From the NCBI GenBank assembly GCA_013361095.1, contig JAATWA010000001.1, positions 248,001 to 312,000 of the forward strand: a stretch of DNA of 64,000 bases. Reading direction: 5' to 3'. The position numbers and the translations under genes are program-made. This DNA comes from Pseudanabaena biceps. GTDB taxonomy: Bacteria > Cyanobacteriota > Cyanobacteriia > Pseudanabaenales > Pseudanabaenaceae. Below the pieces are notes generated by a model. It was given only the letters and a program-made list of their open reading frames with translations. It searched no databases and was not told the origin of the DNA. This document shows, one piece after another, positions 35,862 through 44,003 of this stretch (position 1 is the first letter of the stretch; the number at the start of each line of letters is the position of its first letter).

Positions 35862-37325
35862 TAGGACTTACGCAGAAGTTGCTAAGACCCTCACCCCTAG
35901 CCCCTCTCCCAAAAAGGGAGAGCAGGGTGGTTTCATTTTCGGAAAGGGCTATCGTGTAAAGAGTACAGAAAAGAGCAAGAGTTAGGAGAAGAAGCCAAAA
36001 CAGTAAAAAATGGTCTGGTAGAAGCTAAGCAAAAAGCAAAACCAGACCATGAACTTTATAGAACAATTAAAGCAGATCCCAGACCCTCGAAAAAGTAAAG
36101 GTAAGCGCCATCCCTTGTGGCTAGTAATGTGCTTAACCTTGCTGGGAGTATTGTGTAATTATCACGGATATCGCCCATTAGCAGATTTCTGTGAGAAACA
36201 TTGGCAAACGCTACAAACAATGCTAGAGCTAGCACCAGAGAGCCAAATCCCCTCATACTCCACCTTTCGCCGTGTCATTCAAGGGGTAGAAATCGAGTCA
36301 GTAGTCAAACTATTTAACGAGTGGTGTCGAAATAGTCATACAGGAGAATCAGGGCAATGGCTAGCGATGGACGGTAAAAGCATCAAATGTACGGTCACCA
36401 ATCAGACCGATTCTAAGCAAAACTTTACCAGTACTGTGTCAGCCTTTACCCACGAAACAGGAGAAGTAATTGCCCTTGCTGTATCTGAAAATAAGCAAAT
36501 CAGCGAAATCGAAGTAGTTAAACAAGTGATTACTTCCTTACAAGGACAACCAGCCTCTTTCACAATGGATGCCTTACATTGCCAAAAAGATACGGTGAAA
36601 TTAATTGCTGAGCAGGAACAGCATTATTTGATTGCCCTCAAAAATAATCAACCCAATCTGGTCAAGGCTTTGGATCACTTACATCAAAACACGGTCGCTC
36701 TTAGTTATGCCGAAGAGTTTGACAAATCTCATGGTCGGCAAGTGCGTCGTCGTGTTTGGGTCTATCCTGCTCCACTTCACTTACGCAAACATTGGTCGTC
36801 TCTACAGTCTTTGATTTATGTCGAACGCGAGGGCTGGCGTGATGATAAGCCCTTTTTCGAGTCCCTTGGTTATATTTCTGATTTGGCTCTTAATGCGGCT
36901 CAGTTTCTGGACCCGATTCGCCTACACTGGGGTATTGAAAATCGCTTGCATTGGGTGCGTGATGTCCTTTTTCAAGAGGATACTGGCTTACGACGTGGCG
37001 GCAATGCTCCTACTATTTGGGCTATTATTCACTGCTTTATCATGACTACTGTCCGCCGTCTTGGTTATCGCACGATTCCTCAGGGGCAACGTGTTCTCGC
37101 TAATCAAGTTCACCAAGTTTTTGATATTCTCTCTTGTTCTTATTCTTACTGATTTTTCTCCCTCTAATTTTTCTGTAACTTCCTTCCTGTTTGCCTTTCC
37201 GAAAATGAAACCACCCTGCTCTCCCAAAAAGGGAGAGGGGAACAAGAAATTTTCCTACTCCCCTTCTCCCTTTTTGGGAGAAGGGGTTGGGGGATGAGGG
37301 AAATTTGAATTTTGCGTAAGTCCTA
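35862..37325 (+). mobile_element. complete ISAs1-type insertion sequence, 1464 bp
   Basis: The ends are perfect 13-bp inverted repeats, TAGGACTTACGCA and TGCGTAAGTCCTA. ACTTT flanks both sides (35857-35861 and 37326-37330) and is a candidate 5-bp target duplication; removing the IS and one copy restores a host palindrome. Inside the ends lies a second inverted pair of 44 bases (35904-35947 and 37194-37237). One transposase gene fills the centre with an intact frame, so the IS may be active. ISAs1 elements usually make 8-10 bp duplications, so the 5-bp figure needs checking. Confidence 0.85.
36049..37152 (+). CDS. ISAs1-family DDE transposase
   Basis: 367 residues. N-terminal IPDPRKSKGKRHPLW is the hallmark of the ISAs1 family (H-repeat-associated proteins). 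The catalytic first D lies in AMDGKSIKC, the second in TMDALHCQK, and the glutamate in the C-terminal HWGIENRLHWVRDV segment. The frame is complete, with no stop or shift. It should cut and paste the surrounding element. Confidence 0.92.
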   Translation: MNFIEQLKQIPDPRKSKGKRHPLWLVMCLTLLGVLCNYHGYRPLADFCEKHWQTLQTMLELAPESQIPSYSTFRRVIQGVEIESVVKLFNEWCRNSHTGESGQWLAMDGKSIKCTVTNQTDSKQNFTSTVSAFTHETGEVIALAVSENKQISEIEVVKQVITSLQGQPASFTMDALHCQKDTVKLIAEQEQHYLIALKNNQPNLVKALDHLHQNTVALSYAEEFDKSHGRQVRRRVWVYPAPLHLRKHWSSLQSLIYVEREGWRDDKPFFESLGYISDLALNAAQFLDPIRLHWGIENRLHWVRDVLFQEDTGLRRGGNAPTIWAIIHCFIMTTVRRLGYRTIPQGQRVLANQVHQVFDILSCSYSY

Positions 37326-37350
37326 ACTTTAACAAAATCCTTGGGGTTCG
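37326..37350. repeat. right part of the IS-interrupted palindrome
   Basis: ACTTT (target duplication copy) then AACAAAATCCTTGGGGTTCG, the complement of the left part at 35819-35838 with one A/G difference. Confidence 0.8.
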
Positions 37351-37433
37351 TTTATAGAATGGCAGCGTTTCGCGCTGCTGCTCTCTTTGAAGAATTAGAT
37401 ATATTATGGCAGAAGTACTAATATTTTTAAAAG

Positions 37434-38861
37434 ATGAGCCACTCTAGCAATCTATTTCTTAACCTTAACTATGAACCTGCGATCGAGTCTCTTGAAGACT
37501 ATCACGACATCGTTACGGCGGCGGAATATCCTCTTCACAAACTACGTTGGCGCAATGATCAGGTTTTGTCCGTGCTGGGACTTGACCCAGCAAAAGTTAG
37601 TGATGATGACTTCATTGAAGCCTTTGGGCATTTTCAAGCAGTCCGTCCATTTTTAGCGCTACGCTATCACGGCTATCAATTTGGTGAATATAATCCCCAA
37701 ATTGGTGATGGTCGGGGCTTTGTCTATGGACAAGTGCGCGGGAATGATGGCGAACTCTATGACTTCGGCACAAAAGGCTCAGGTCGCACTCCCTACTCGC
37801 GCACTGCCGACGGCAGACTCACCCTAAAGGGCGGAGTGAGAGAAATCATTGCCTCAGAAGCTTTGCATCGTATGGGAGTGAAGACTTCACGATGCATGAG
37901 TCTCGTGGAGACTGGCGAAGAACTTTGGCGCGGAGATGAGCCATCACCAACGCGCTCAGGAGTGATGGTACGCTTTTCGCGATCGCACATTCGTTTTGGC
38001 ACCTTTGAGCGATTGCGCTGGATTGGACGCGACGACCTCACTCGCAAATTACTAGATCACGTCCTCCAAATTTACTATCCACATCTATGGGGAACAGCAG
38101 ATCAAGATCAGAAATTCTATTTGGAATTAGTGGAAAGAGTTGCCACCCTCTGCGCTCAATGGATGGCGGCGGGTTTTTGTCATGCTGTTCTCAACACCGA
38201 TAATATGTCGATTACTGGCGAAAGTTTTGATTATGGCCCCTTTGCCTTCATTCCCACCTATGATCCGCGGTTTACAGCCGCTTACTTTGACCACGCGGGA
38301 CGCTATAGCTACGCCAATCAGCCAGCCGCCTGCTATTGGAACCTAGACAAGCTGCAAGATCCTCTCAGCATGATCATGGATAAAAATGATATGCAGTCTT
38401 CATTACTAAAGTTTAAAGACTTCTATCGCCAAGCCTATTGTGAGATGATGCTCAAGCGTTTAGGATTTGCAAGTCTCTCAGAGCCAGAAACAGAAGAATT
38501 GATTAGCGCAACTTTAGAGTTGCTAGCAATGGTACAGGCGATCGGCTATAACCAATTCTTTGTGAAGTTACGTCAGACTTTTCAATTAAATTGGCGAGAA
38601 GAAGCTAGTAATATTTTTGCTGATCATGATTGGGAACTAACCGATGAGCAGTTACCACTATTAGAGAAATGGCGAATTGTTTATCATCAGTTGTTAATTC
38701 GTCAACCGATCGCAGAAATAGAAAACATGGCTAAACAACTTCAACAAGCAAATCCTACTATGATCTTCCTACGTCCAAAAATTGAAGAACTATGGGAACG
38801 CATCGCAGTTGACGATGATTGGCAACCACTGTATGCAGCGATCGCGCAATTACAGTCCTAA
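37434..38861 (+). CDS. selO: SelO/YdiU-family protein adenylyltransferase
   Basis: 475 residues. The pseudokinase fold motifs are present: GTKGSGRTPYSR with the nucleotide-binding loop, LKGGVREIIASEALHRMG, and HAVLNTDNMSITGESFDYGP, which carries the metal-binding D/N. SelO transfers AMP to protein hydroxyls and is linked to the oxidative stress response. Length fits the bacterial family; there is no C-terminal selenocysteine or equivalent. The ATG at 37434 gives a full N-terminus. Confidence 0.9.
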   Translation: MSHSSNLFLNLNYEPAIESLEDYHDIVTAAEYPLHKLRWRNDQVLSVLGLDPAKVSDDDFIEAFGHFQAVRPFLALRYHGYQFGEYNPQIGDGRGFVYGQVRGNDGELYDFGTKGSGRTPYSRTADGRLTLKGGVREIIASEALHRMGVKTSRCMSLVETGEELWRGDEPSPTRSGVMVRFSRSHIRFGTFERLRWIGRDDLTRKLLDHVLQIYYPHLWGTADQDQKFYLELVERVATLCAQWMAAGFCHAVLNTDNMSITGESFDYGPFAFIPTYDPRFTAAYFDHAGRYSYANQPAACYWNLDKLQDPLSMIMDKNDMQSSLLKFKDFYRQAYCEMMLKRLGFASLSEPETEELISATLELLAMVQAIGYNQFFVKLRQTFQLNWREEASNIFADHDWELTDEQLPLLEKWRIVYHQLLIRQPIAEIENMAKQLQQANPTMIFLRPKIEELWERIAVDDDWQPLYAAIAQLQS

Positions 38862-38887
38862 AGATTAGCTCACAGCGCTTTGCGCCC

Positions 38888-38950
38888 AAAGACGAACCAA
38901 TAATTGAGTTGCGGCGCGAAGCGCCGCGACTCAATTATTGGTTCGTCTTT
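38888..38950. repeat. GC-core palindrome
   Basis: A 63-base inverted repeat, AAAGACGAACCAATAATTGA with core GCGGCGCGAAGCGCCGC, between the convergent selO and ACT-protein genes; it ends 5 bases before the latter's stop. A plausible bidirectional terminator. Confidence 0.85.
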
Positions 38951-38954
38951 GTAG

Positions 38955-39677
38955 TTAATCAGATAGTCTTTGTTTTAAACTTTCTGCAATCTTTGTCCCT
39001 AAATATTCGGGAATTAAATTTTCGTTGGGGCCAAGTAAATACAAAATTAGCCTTGTACGTCCACTCCAGACCAATAAATTAGCATTTACCACCAACAGAT
39101 CTTCTTGCCAAATCGCATTCATCACTTTATAAAACAGCCCTGGTTGGCTATCAGCTTCGACTAATAGGGCTGGCAAATGAAACACGCGATCGACATAAAA
39201 ATTTGTTTCCACCTTTCTGAGTCCGCTATCGAGATTAAATTCTAAAGCTAGCATTTCCTCAACTTCAAAGCGCCCTAATAGAGTCTCTTTGATCGCCTTT
39301 CGTACATTTTCAGCAGTCTTGCTAGGCAGGGATTTACCGCCACGCGAGATCACCAGCTTCATAAAAACTAACATCGGTGCATGGATTTGACCATACAGAC
39401 TCATATTATGAATTGTCAGCCCATAGGCAGCTAAAACCCCGAAAATATCATTTAGTAAAAATGACTGATTGCGATAGGCAAAATAAAGCACACTCCTAGT
39501 GCTTTCGGCGCGTAACTCGATCACCGCTTCCTTAGATTGATAAAGCTGATAAGCCAAACGCAAATTCTGTAGCTGCACATCACTACTGACAAACTGCTCA
39601 TAAAATTGGGGAAAGCTAGTATTAAAGCGCTTTAGCAACTCGATAGTTGAAGTTTTTAAACCAAATGTCATAATCAA
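38955..39677 (-). CDS. ACT-domain protein, conserved in cyanobacteria
   Basis: 240 residues with two ACT-like modules. The first is around 60-130 (LLNDIFGVLAAYGLTIHNMS), the second near the C-terminus (LPALLVEADSQPGLFYKVMNAIWQEDLLVVNANLL). The pattern recalls the tandem ACT domains of GlnD, without the nucleotidyltransferase or HD parts. It is probably a small-molecule-sensing regulator, perhaps of nitrogen or amino-acid metabolism; the ligand is unknown. The start may be M1 or M3. Confidence 0.7.
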   Translation of the reverse strand: MIMTFGLKTSTIELLKRFNTSFPQFYEQFVSSDVQLQNLRLAYQLYQSKEAVIELRAESTRSVLYFAYRNQSFLLNDIFGVLAAYGLTIHNMSLYGQIHAPMLVFMKLVISRGGKSLPSKTAENVRKAIKETLLGRFEVEEMLALEFNLDSGLRKVETNFYVDRVFHLPALLVEADSQPGLFYKVMNAIWQEDLLVVNANLLVWSGRTRLILYLLGPNENLIPEYLGTKIAESLKQRLSD

Positions 39678-40106
39678 CCTCGAAATCGCTTACAGCTATT
39701 TGTTATTGTCCAGCCTACTGCTCCAAATATTGTCATAGTCACTAGCTTCAATATTATGCGTCTGTAGTTTTGGATGTAATGCGATCGCGGTTAATCTTGT
39801 TTGTCGCAACTAGCGCTTGCACTGAGATTCGGAAGTTTTTAAGATATGACTTTTATAGCTATAGCTATATGTCTTATTTCCAAATGCCAATGGCGGTCTA
39901 ATTCTAGCAACATAAAGTCAGAACTGGACTATGGATTGCTACACAATTTTGCCTCATCTATACTCAAAAATATAATTGGCTTTATTCTGCTTGCAGTTTA
40001 TTGAGACTTTCTTATGGCTATTCCTTTTCGTAAAATCCAATAATTGAGGGGCGGCGCTCCGCGCCGCCCCTCAATTATTAAAACGCGGTAGCCGCATACA
40101 ACAGTA
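39678..40106. other. gap between ACT-protein gene and nrdR
   Basis: 429 bases, AT-rich. It holds a GC-core palindrome at 40039-40079, next to nrdR. The stretch 39680-40030 shows no ORF or RNA gene that I can support; it should include the ACT gene promoter. Confidence 0.5.
40039..40079. repeat. GC-core palindrome after nrdR
   Basis: A 41-base inverted repeat, AATAATTGAGGGGCGGCGC and complement, 28 bases beyond the nrdR stop on the minus strand; possibly its terminator. Confidence 0.85.
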
Positions 40107-40571
40107 TTAATCAATTCTCGGTTTGTCGTTGAAATAGTTTAAGGCTTCAGCAAAATCCTTAACCCCTCGAAATTGCCTATAGACGGACGCAAAGCGGACA
40201 TAAGCAACTTCATTCACCTCCTGTAAATATTGCAATACCATCTCACCAATTTCCACACTAGAAACTTGATGGCGATCGCGTACTTGTAACTGGGCTTCGA
40301 TCTCATCAATAATTGCGTCTAGCTGAATTTGGCTAATTCCCGTCTTTTCACAGGCGCGAATCATGCCCCGCAATAATTTAGAACGATCAAAAGACTCACT
40401 GCCCCCATCACGTTTGACAACTGTAATTGGAATAAATTCAATGCGTTCATAGGTGGTAAACCGTCGCTGACAGTTTAGGCATTCTCGTCTGCGTCGAATA
40501 CTATAGCCTGCTTCTGCCGATCGCGATTCGAGAACACGGCTATCGGGATGCTGACAATAGGGACAGAGCAT
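40107..40571 (-). CDS. nrdR: transcriptional repressor NrdR
   Basis: 154 residues, the usual length. N-terminal zinc ribbon (CPYC at 3-6 and CLNC near 37-40) and then an ATP-cone domain ([21 protein letters not shown]). NrdR binds NrdR boxes and represses ribonucleotide reductase genes according to the ATP/dATP ratio. No nrd gene lies in the window. Confidence 0.95.
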   Translation of the reverse strand: MLCPYCQHPDSRVLESRSAEAGYSIRRRRECLNCQRRFTTYERIEFIPITVVKRDGGSESFDRSKLLRGMIRACEKTGISQIQLDAIIDEIEAQLQVRDRHQVSSVEIGEMVLQYLQEVNEVAYVRFASVYRQFRGVKDFAEALNYFNDKPRID

Positions 40572-40873
40572 GAATTATCTCAGATGGGACTTTGACTAAT
40601 TGTATTCTTATTGCAGCATTTTTCAAGAAGCTCATAGCGGTGCGGTTTGCTGTCCCTCGCTTCCTGAAAATTCTAAAATTAGTTTTTTGGAAGTCAGCCA
40701 GTGGCTGGCTTTCAAAAAACCAATTTTGGGGTTTGCAGCGCCGAAGGCGCTGCAAACCCCAAAATTGGTTTCATAATGAGAATTACTAATCGATGTGGCT
40801 GCGATCGCTTGGTTTTAACAAAAGCAGATACAATAAGTAAATTCTTAAAGTATCTGTAACGAATTCGCAATAA
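40572..40873. other. gap with two adjoining hairpins
   Basis: 302 bases upstream of nrdR and the GNAT gene. It holds the palindromes at 40674-40726 and 40721-40768, which share the AACCAATTTT joint and end in CATAATGAGAATTAC, a boundary also seen at 41568 and 43797. Promoters for both divergent genes must lie outside these. Confidence 0.6.
40674..40768. repeat. tandem double hairpin
   Basis: Hairpin one pairs ATTAGTTTTTTGGAAGTCAG with its near complement; hairpin two pairs CCAATTTTGGGGTTTGCAGC with its complement. The arrangement matches the element at 43696-43812 in mirrored order. Confidence 0.75.
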
Positions 40874-41380
40874 ATGGGGCAAATGGGTTTCTGGAAAAGC
40901 TTATTTGGTTCTGACACCCTCGAACCTACAAAAAAAACTAAACTTCGCCTAGTGCCCAACCAAAGCGGACAGATATTTTTTAGTACCGAAAAAGATCTTG
41001 ATCTATACGAACTAGAGGAATTATGTGACTCTGTGGGTTGGGCAAGGCGACCAATTCGCAAAGTTCGCATCGCTCTACAGAATAGTTTTGTCGTGCTTTC
41101 GATGTGGGAGCATCGCGGTAGTTATCGACGGCTCGTTGGTTTTGCTCGTGCGACTTCTGATCATGCTTTTAATGCCACGCTTTGGGATGTAGTAATCCAC
41201 CCCGATTTTCAAGGACGCGGTTTGGGCAAAGCGATGATGGAAGAAATGATTCGAGAGTTACGCAAGCATGACATTAGTAATATCAGTTTGTTTGCCGATG
41301 CCCATGTGGTTGAGTTTTATGGTCAGCTAGGATTTAACGTCGATCCTGAAGGCATCAAAGGAATGTTCTGGTATCCCTAA
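40874..41380 (+). CDS. GNAT-family N-acetyltransferase
   Basis: 168 residues with a GNAT core: [21 protein letters not shown] contains the acetyl-CoA R/Q-X-X-G-X-G/A loop (about 112-130), followed by [18 protein letters not shown]. The N-terminal 45 residues are specific ([20 protein letters not shown]). The substrate is unknown; a protein or small amine is possible. A chloroplast-like GNAT relation is suggested by its overall form but not proven. Confidence 0.85.
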   Translation: MGQMGFWKSLFGSDTLEPTKKTKLRLVPNQSGQIFFSTEKDLDLYELEELCDSVGWARRPIRKVRIALQNSFVVLSMWEHRGSYRRLVGFARATSDHAFNATLWDVVIHPDFQGRGLGKAMMEEMIRELRKHDISNISLFADAHVVEFYGQLGFNVDPEGIKGMFWYP

Positions 41381-41382
41381 CA

Positions 41383-41422
41383 AAAAAACAGTGGCGCACG
41401 CTGCGCGTGCGCCACTGTTTTT
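41383..41422. terminator. hairpin after the GNAT gene
   Basis: A 40-base inverted repeat, AAAAACAGTGGCGCACGC, with A and T tracts at its ends, three bases past the stop. A good intrinsic terminator candidate. Confidence 0.75.
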
Positions 41423-41435
41423 TAGAAAACTATGG

Positions 41436-41496
41436 CAAAGCCAAAACCCAAGAGAGAGTTGCGGCGCTTCGCGCCGCAACTCTCTCTTGGGTTTTG
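41436..41496. repeat. GC-core palindrome, exact copy of 54400-54460
   Basis: CAAAG followed by a 56-base palindrome (CCAAAACCCAAGAGAGAGTT arms, GCGGCGCTTCGCGCCGC core). All 61 bases recur identically at 54400-54460. Such identity between non-coding copies suggests recent copying. Confidence 0.9.
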
Positions 41497-41515
41497 GCTA
41501 CCGCTTAAAAGATTG

Positions 41516-41574
41516 ATTTTTTGAAAGACTGCCATTGGCAGTCTTTCAAAAAATCAATCTTTACAATGAGAATT
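41516..41574. repeat. GAAAG palindrome with AATGAGAATTG end
   Basis: Inverted repeat AGATTGATTTTTTGAAAGAC and complement, followed by TACAATGAGAATTG, the same boundary as at 43797-43812. Confidence 0.8.
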
Positions 41575-41678
41575 GAGGATCTGGCAGCTATAAACTGGAC
41601 AGGAAAGCGTATGATGAAATAAGAAAAAGCTCTTTTTTGATCGTTTTTAAGTATACAAATCGTTACAATTTATAAATC

Positions 41679-41768
41679 ATGGATATTTTGTCATTAGGTT
41701 GGTTTGGCGTGTTGGGAATGTTCACACTTTCGATCGCATTCGTAGTGTGGGGACGCAACGGTCTATAA
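41679..41768 (+). CDS. petN: cytochrome b6f complex subunit PetN
   Basis: A 29-residue protein starting [15 protein letters not shown] and ending VVWGRNGL. The start, single membrane helix and the WGRNG ending match PetN of cyanobacteria and plastids, where it is essential for b6f stability. Standard ORF cut-offs miss it because of its size. It has its own gap upstream and a hairpin (GTTGCAGGCA...TGCCTGCAAC, 41774-41798) downstream. Confidence 0.93.
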   Translation: MDILSLGWFGVLGMFTLSIAFVVWGRNGL

Positions 41769-41773
41769 AACTA

Positions 41774-41798
41774 GTTGCAGGCAAAAAGTGCCTGCAAC
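41774..41798 (+). terminator. hairpin after petN
   Basis: GTTGCAGGCAAAAAGTGCCTGCAAC forms a 9-10 bp stem six bases after the petN stop. No strong T tract follows, so termination may be partial. Confidence 0.6.
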
Positions 41799-41834
41799 TA
41801 AAACAAGAATTTTCTAGCTATTAAAAACACTTCA

Positions 41835-41963
41835 ATGTCAGAAGCAATAATTTTCAATACCTTTTTCTGGGCAGCGATCGTCCTGATGGCGATCGCTACA
41901 ACTGGAGTCGGATACCTTACCTATTTAGAATGGCAAGATCGTCGTCGTCGTGGAAAAAGTTAA
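41835..41963 (+). CDS. 42-residue single-span membrane peptide
   Basis: ATG at 41835, 42 codons, stop at 41961. One hydrophobic helix (about 9-29: TFFWAAIVLMAIATTGVGYL) is followed by a strongly basic tail (WQDRRRRGKS). This is the architecture of small photosynthetic membrane subunits and fits its place after petN, but I cannot match it to a named one. Its last 47 bases overlap the 3' end of ribBA on the opposite strand. Confidence 0.6.
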   Translation: MSEAIIFNTFFWAAIVLMAIATTGVGYLTYLEWQDRRRRGKS

Positions 41964-43614
41964 ACCACTCGTAGATACTGTCTTTTAACCAAGGTTGATG
42001 CCAGACTAATCCCAAATTAATCGTTTGTTCAAAGCGATCGGGTAACTCTCCACCTTCAATTCCTACACAGAATTTAAAGGTTTTTACCTGTTTCCACTGT
42101 TTTAAATGTTTGAGCAGACTTATGATCGCCTGACGATAGGGATGATGGGGAAGAGTATACCAATCTTCTGAAGCCTCATTTAATTTGTCGAATCCTAAAT
42201 GGACAATCGTCAGATTTTGGTCTATTCCTTTAGCACTCATATCAGGATCTTCGGTTTGTGCATTGGCAAAAAGATTGGCAAAGTTTTTAGAAGTTTCTTC
42301 TTGTAAAAGCAAATCATTTTTGGCAGCAACTTCCCGCAACTCTCCTAAAAATTCGGGAGACTTTTGTCCTTGCCAGCGAATACCCAGCGTAATTAATTTT
42401 GTCTGCAAAAGCAGATGCCCTAGTTTTTCAGCTTTAGTTTCGAGATAACGCAAGTTATGCTCATTAGTCTCGATTAGCAAAGGTAAACGTCCCGTAATTT
42501 CAATTTCAAAGCCTTTTAATCCTGCGAGCTTACGGGGATTATTAGTAATTAAGCGCATTTTTTTGATGCCAAGATCATGGAGAATTTGTGCGCCCACACC
42601 GTAGGTTCTTAAATCAGCGCCAAATCCCAATTTTTCATTGGCTTCAACTGTGTCTAATCCGCCATCTTGTAATGCATAGGCTTTGATTTTATTGATTAAA
42701 CCAATACCTCGCCCTTCTTGTCTTAGGTAGACAACTACGCCCCAGTTAGCAAATTCAATCATTTTTAAGGCGCTTTGTAACTGTCCGCGACAATCACAGC
42801 GCAGTGAGCCAAGTGCGTCGCCCGTCAGACATTCAGAATGAACTCTTACTAAAACTTCATTGTCCGTAAATTCTTGGAGTTCGCCTTTAACGATCGCTAA
42901 ATGCTCAGTATTATCAAGGGTATTCCGATAGGCATAGACTTTAAAATCACCAAATAGTGAAGGAAGACTGGCGATCGCTTCTCGTTTTACAAAGCGATCG
43001 TGTAGAAGTCGGTAACTGATCAGATCCGCAATGCTAATTAATTTGAGATTGTGCAATTTGGCATATTCGATTAGCTCAGGCAACCGCGCCATCGAGCCAT
43101 CATCATTCTGAATTTCGCAAATTACCCCTGCGGGATACAGCCCAGCCATTTGTGACAAGTCAACGGCGGCTTCGGTATGTCCAGCCCGTTTTAGCACACC
43201 GCCATCTTTTGCTCTAAGGGGAAATATATGCCCAGGGCGGCGCAAATCACTTGGCTGTGTGTGTGGATTAATCGCGGATTGAATTGTGCGAGATCTGTCA
43301 TCCGCAGAAATCCCTGTCGATGTCCCTTCAAGTGCGTCAATGCTGACTGTAAAAGCCGTTTGATGACTATCAGTATTTTGATCTACCATTAAGGGCAAAT
43401 CCAAACTATCAAGCCGCTCGCCTGTCATCGCCAAGCAGATCAAGCCCCGCGCCTTGACTGCCATAAAGTTAATCATTTCTGGGGTAGCAAATTGTGCGGC
43501 TCCGATTAAATCGCCTTCATTTTCGCGGTTTTCATCATCGACAACGACAATGAGGCGACCAGATTGGAGATCGTGGAGGGCATCGGGGATAGAATCAAAC
43601 TGAAACTTAGTCAA
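41917..43614 (-). CDS. ribBA: bifunctional riboflavin biosynthesis protein RibBA
   Basis: 565 residues. The N-terminal 3,4-dihydroxy-2-butanone 4-phosphate synthase has VVDDENRENEGDL (about 24-36). The second domain, GTP cyclohydrolase II, has the zinc cysteines in SECLTGDALGSLRCDC and RQEGRGIG. About 150 extra C-terminal residues, common in cyanobacterial RibBA, have no known role. The protein supplies both precursors of riboflavin. The 3' end overlaps the small membrane peptide gene in antisense. Confidence 0.94.
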   Translation of the reverse strand: MTKFQFDSIPDALHDLQSGRLIVVVDDENRENEGDLIGAAQFATPEMINFMAVKARGLICLAMTGERLDSLDLPLMVDQNTDSHQTAFTVSIDALEGTSTGISADDRSRTIQSAINPHTQPSDLRRPGHIFPLRAKDGGVLKRAGHTEAAVDLSQMAGLYPAGVICEIQNDDGSMARLPELIEYAKLHNLKLISIADLISYRLLHDRFVKREAIASLPSLFGDFKVYAYRNTLDNTEHLAIVKGELQEFTDNEVLVRVHSECLTGDALGSLRCDCRGQLQSALKMIEFANWGVVVYLRQEGRGIGLINKIKAYALQDGGLDTVEANEKLGFGADLRTYGVGAQILHDLGIKKMRLITNNPRKLAGLKGFEIEITGRLPLLIETNEHNLRYLETKAEKLGHLLLQTKLITLGIRWQGQKSPEFLGELREVAAKNDLLLQEETSKNFANLFANAQTEDPDMSAKGIDQNLTIVHLGFDKLNEASEDWYTLPHHPYRQAIISLLKHLKQWKQVKTFKFCVGIEGGELPDRFEQTINLGLVWHQPWLKDSIYEWFNFFHDDDDLAILNR

Positions 43615-44003
43615 GGCTTACTGTTAGGGCTGTGAGCTATATAAGTTAATCATATCCCAATCGTCTTAATATAGTGATCGCCAAATGTAAAACCGCAGCA
43701 ATTCTCATTATGAAACCAATTTTAGGGTTTGCAGCAAACCCTAAAATTGGTTTTTTGAAAGCCAGCCTACGGCTAGCTTTCAAAAAACCAATTTTTATAA
43801 TGAGAATTGCTGGTAAAACCAAAGAATTAAGGGTCGGCGCTTTGCGCCTATAACCCAAAACATGGGTTATAGGTACTAAATCCCATCTTTTGGGTGTAGC
43901 CAGCCAAATTCTAGACTCAGTAAGCTTAAATAGATACTTGATATGGGAATAATAGTAATAACGGGTGAGGGGAACTAGCAATTTAAGTTTGAACAAGGGC
44001 TCA
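43615..44003. other. gap with nested-hairpin MITE
   Basis: 389 bases. It contains the 117-bp element at 43696-43812 and a shorter hairpin near 43852-43877 (TATAACCCAAAACATGGGTTATA). The remainder should hold divergent promoters. A minus-strand frame across the repeats is not accepted. Confidence 0.6.
43696..43812. mobile_element. 117-bp MITE of two nested hairpins
   Basis: Perfect 16-bp inverted ends, CAGCAATTCTCATTAT and ATAATGAGAATTGCTG. Between them lie two hairpins back to back: CCAATTTTAGGGTTTGC with complement, and GGTTTTTTGAAAGCCAGC with complement. No coding capacity. Related pieces lie at 40674-40790 and 41516-41574. Confidence 0.7.

Noticed and set aside
35755..35985. Plus-strand frames at the left IS end
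   Set aside because: They consist of palindrome and IS terminal sequence and overlap the pseudouridine synthase start in antisense.
37434..38861. Protein kinase or Fic enzyme
   Set aside because: The motif order and the TDNMS segment are those of the SelO/YdiU pseudokinase family.
43646..43996. 116-codon minus-strand frame
   Set aside because: Most of it is the nested-hairpin MITE; the peptide simply reads the palindromes.
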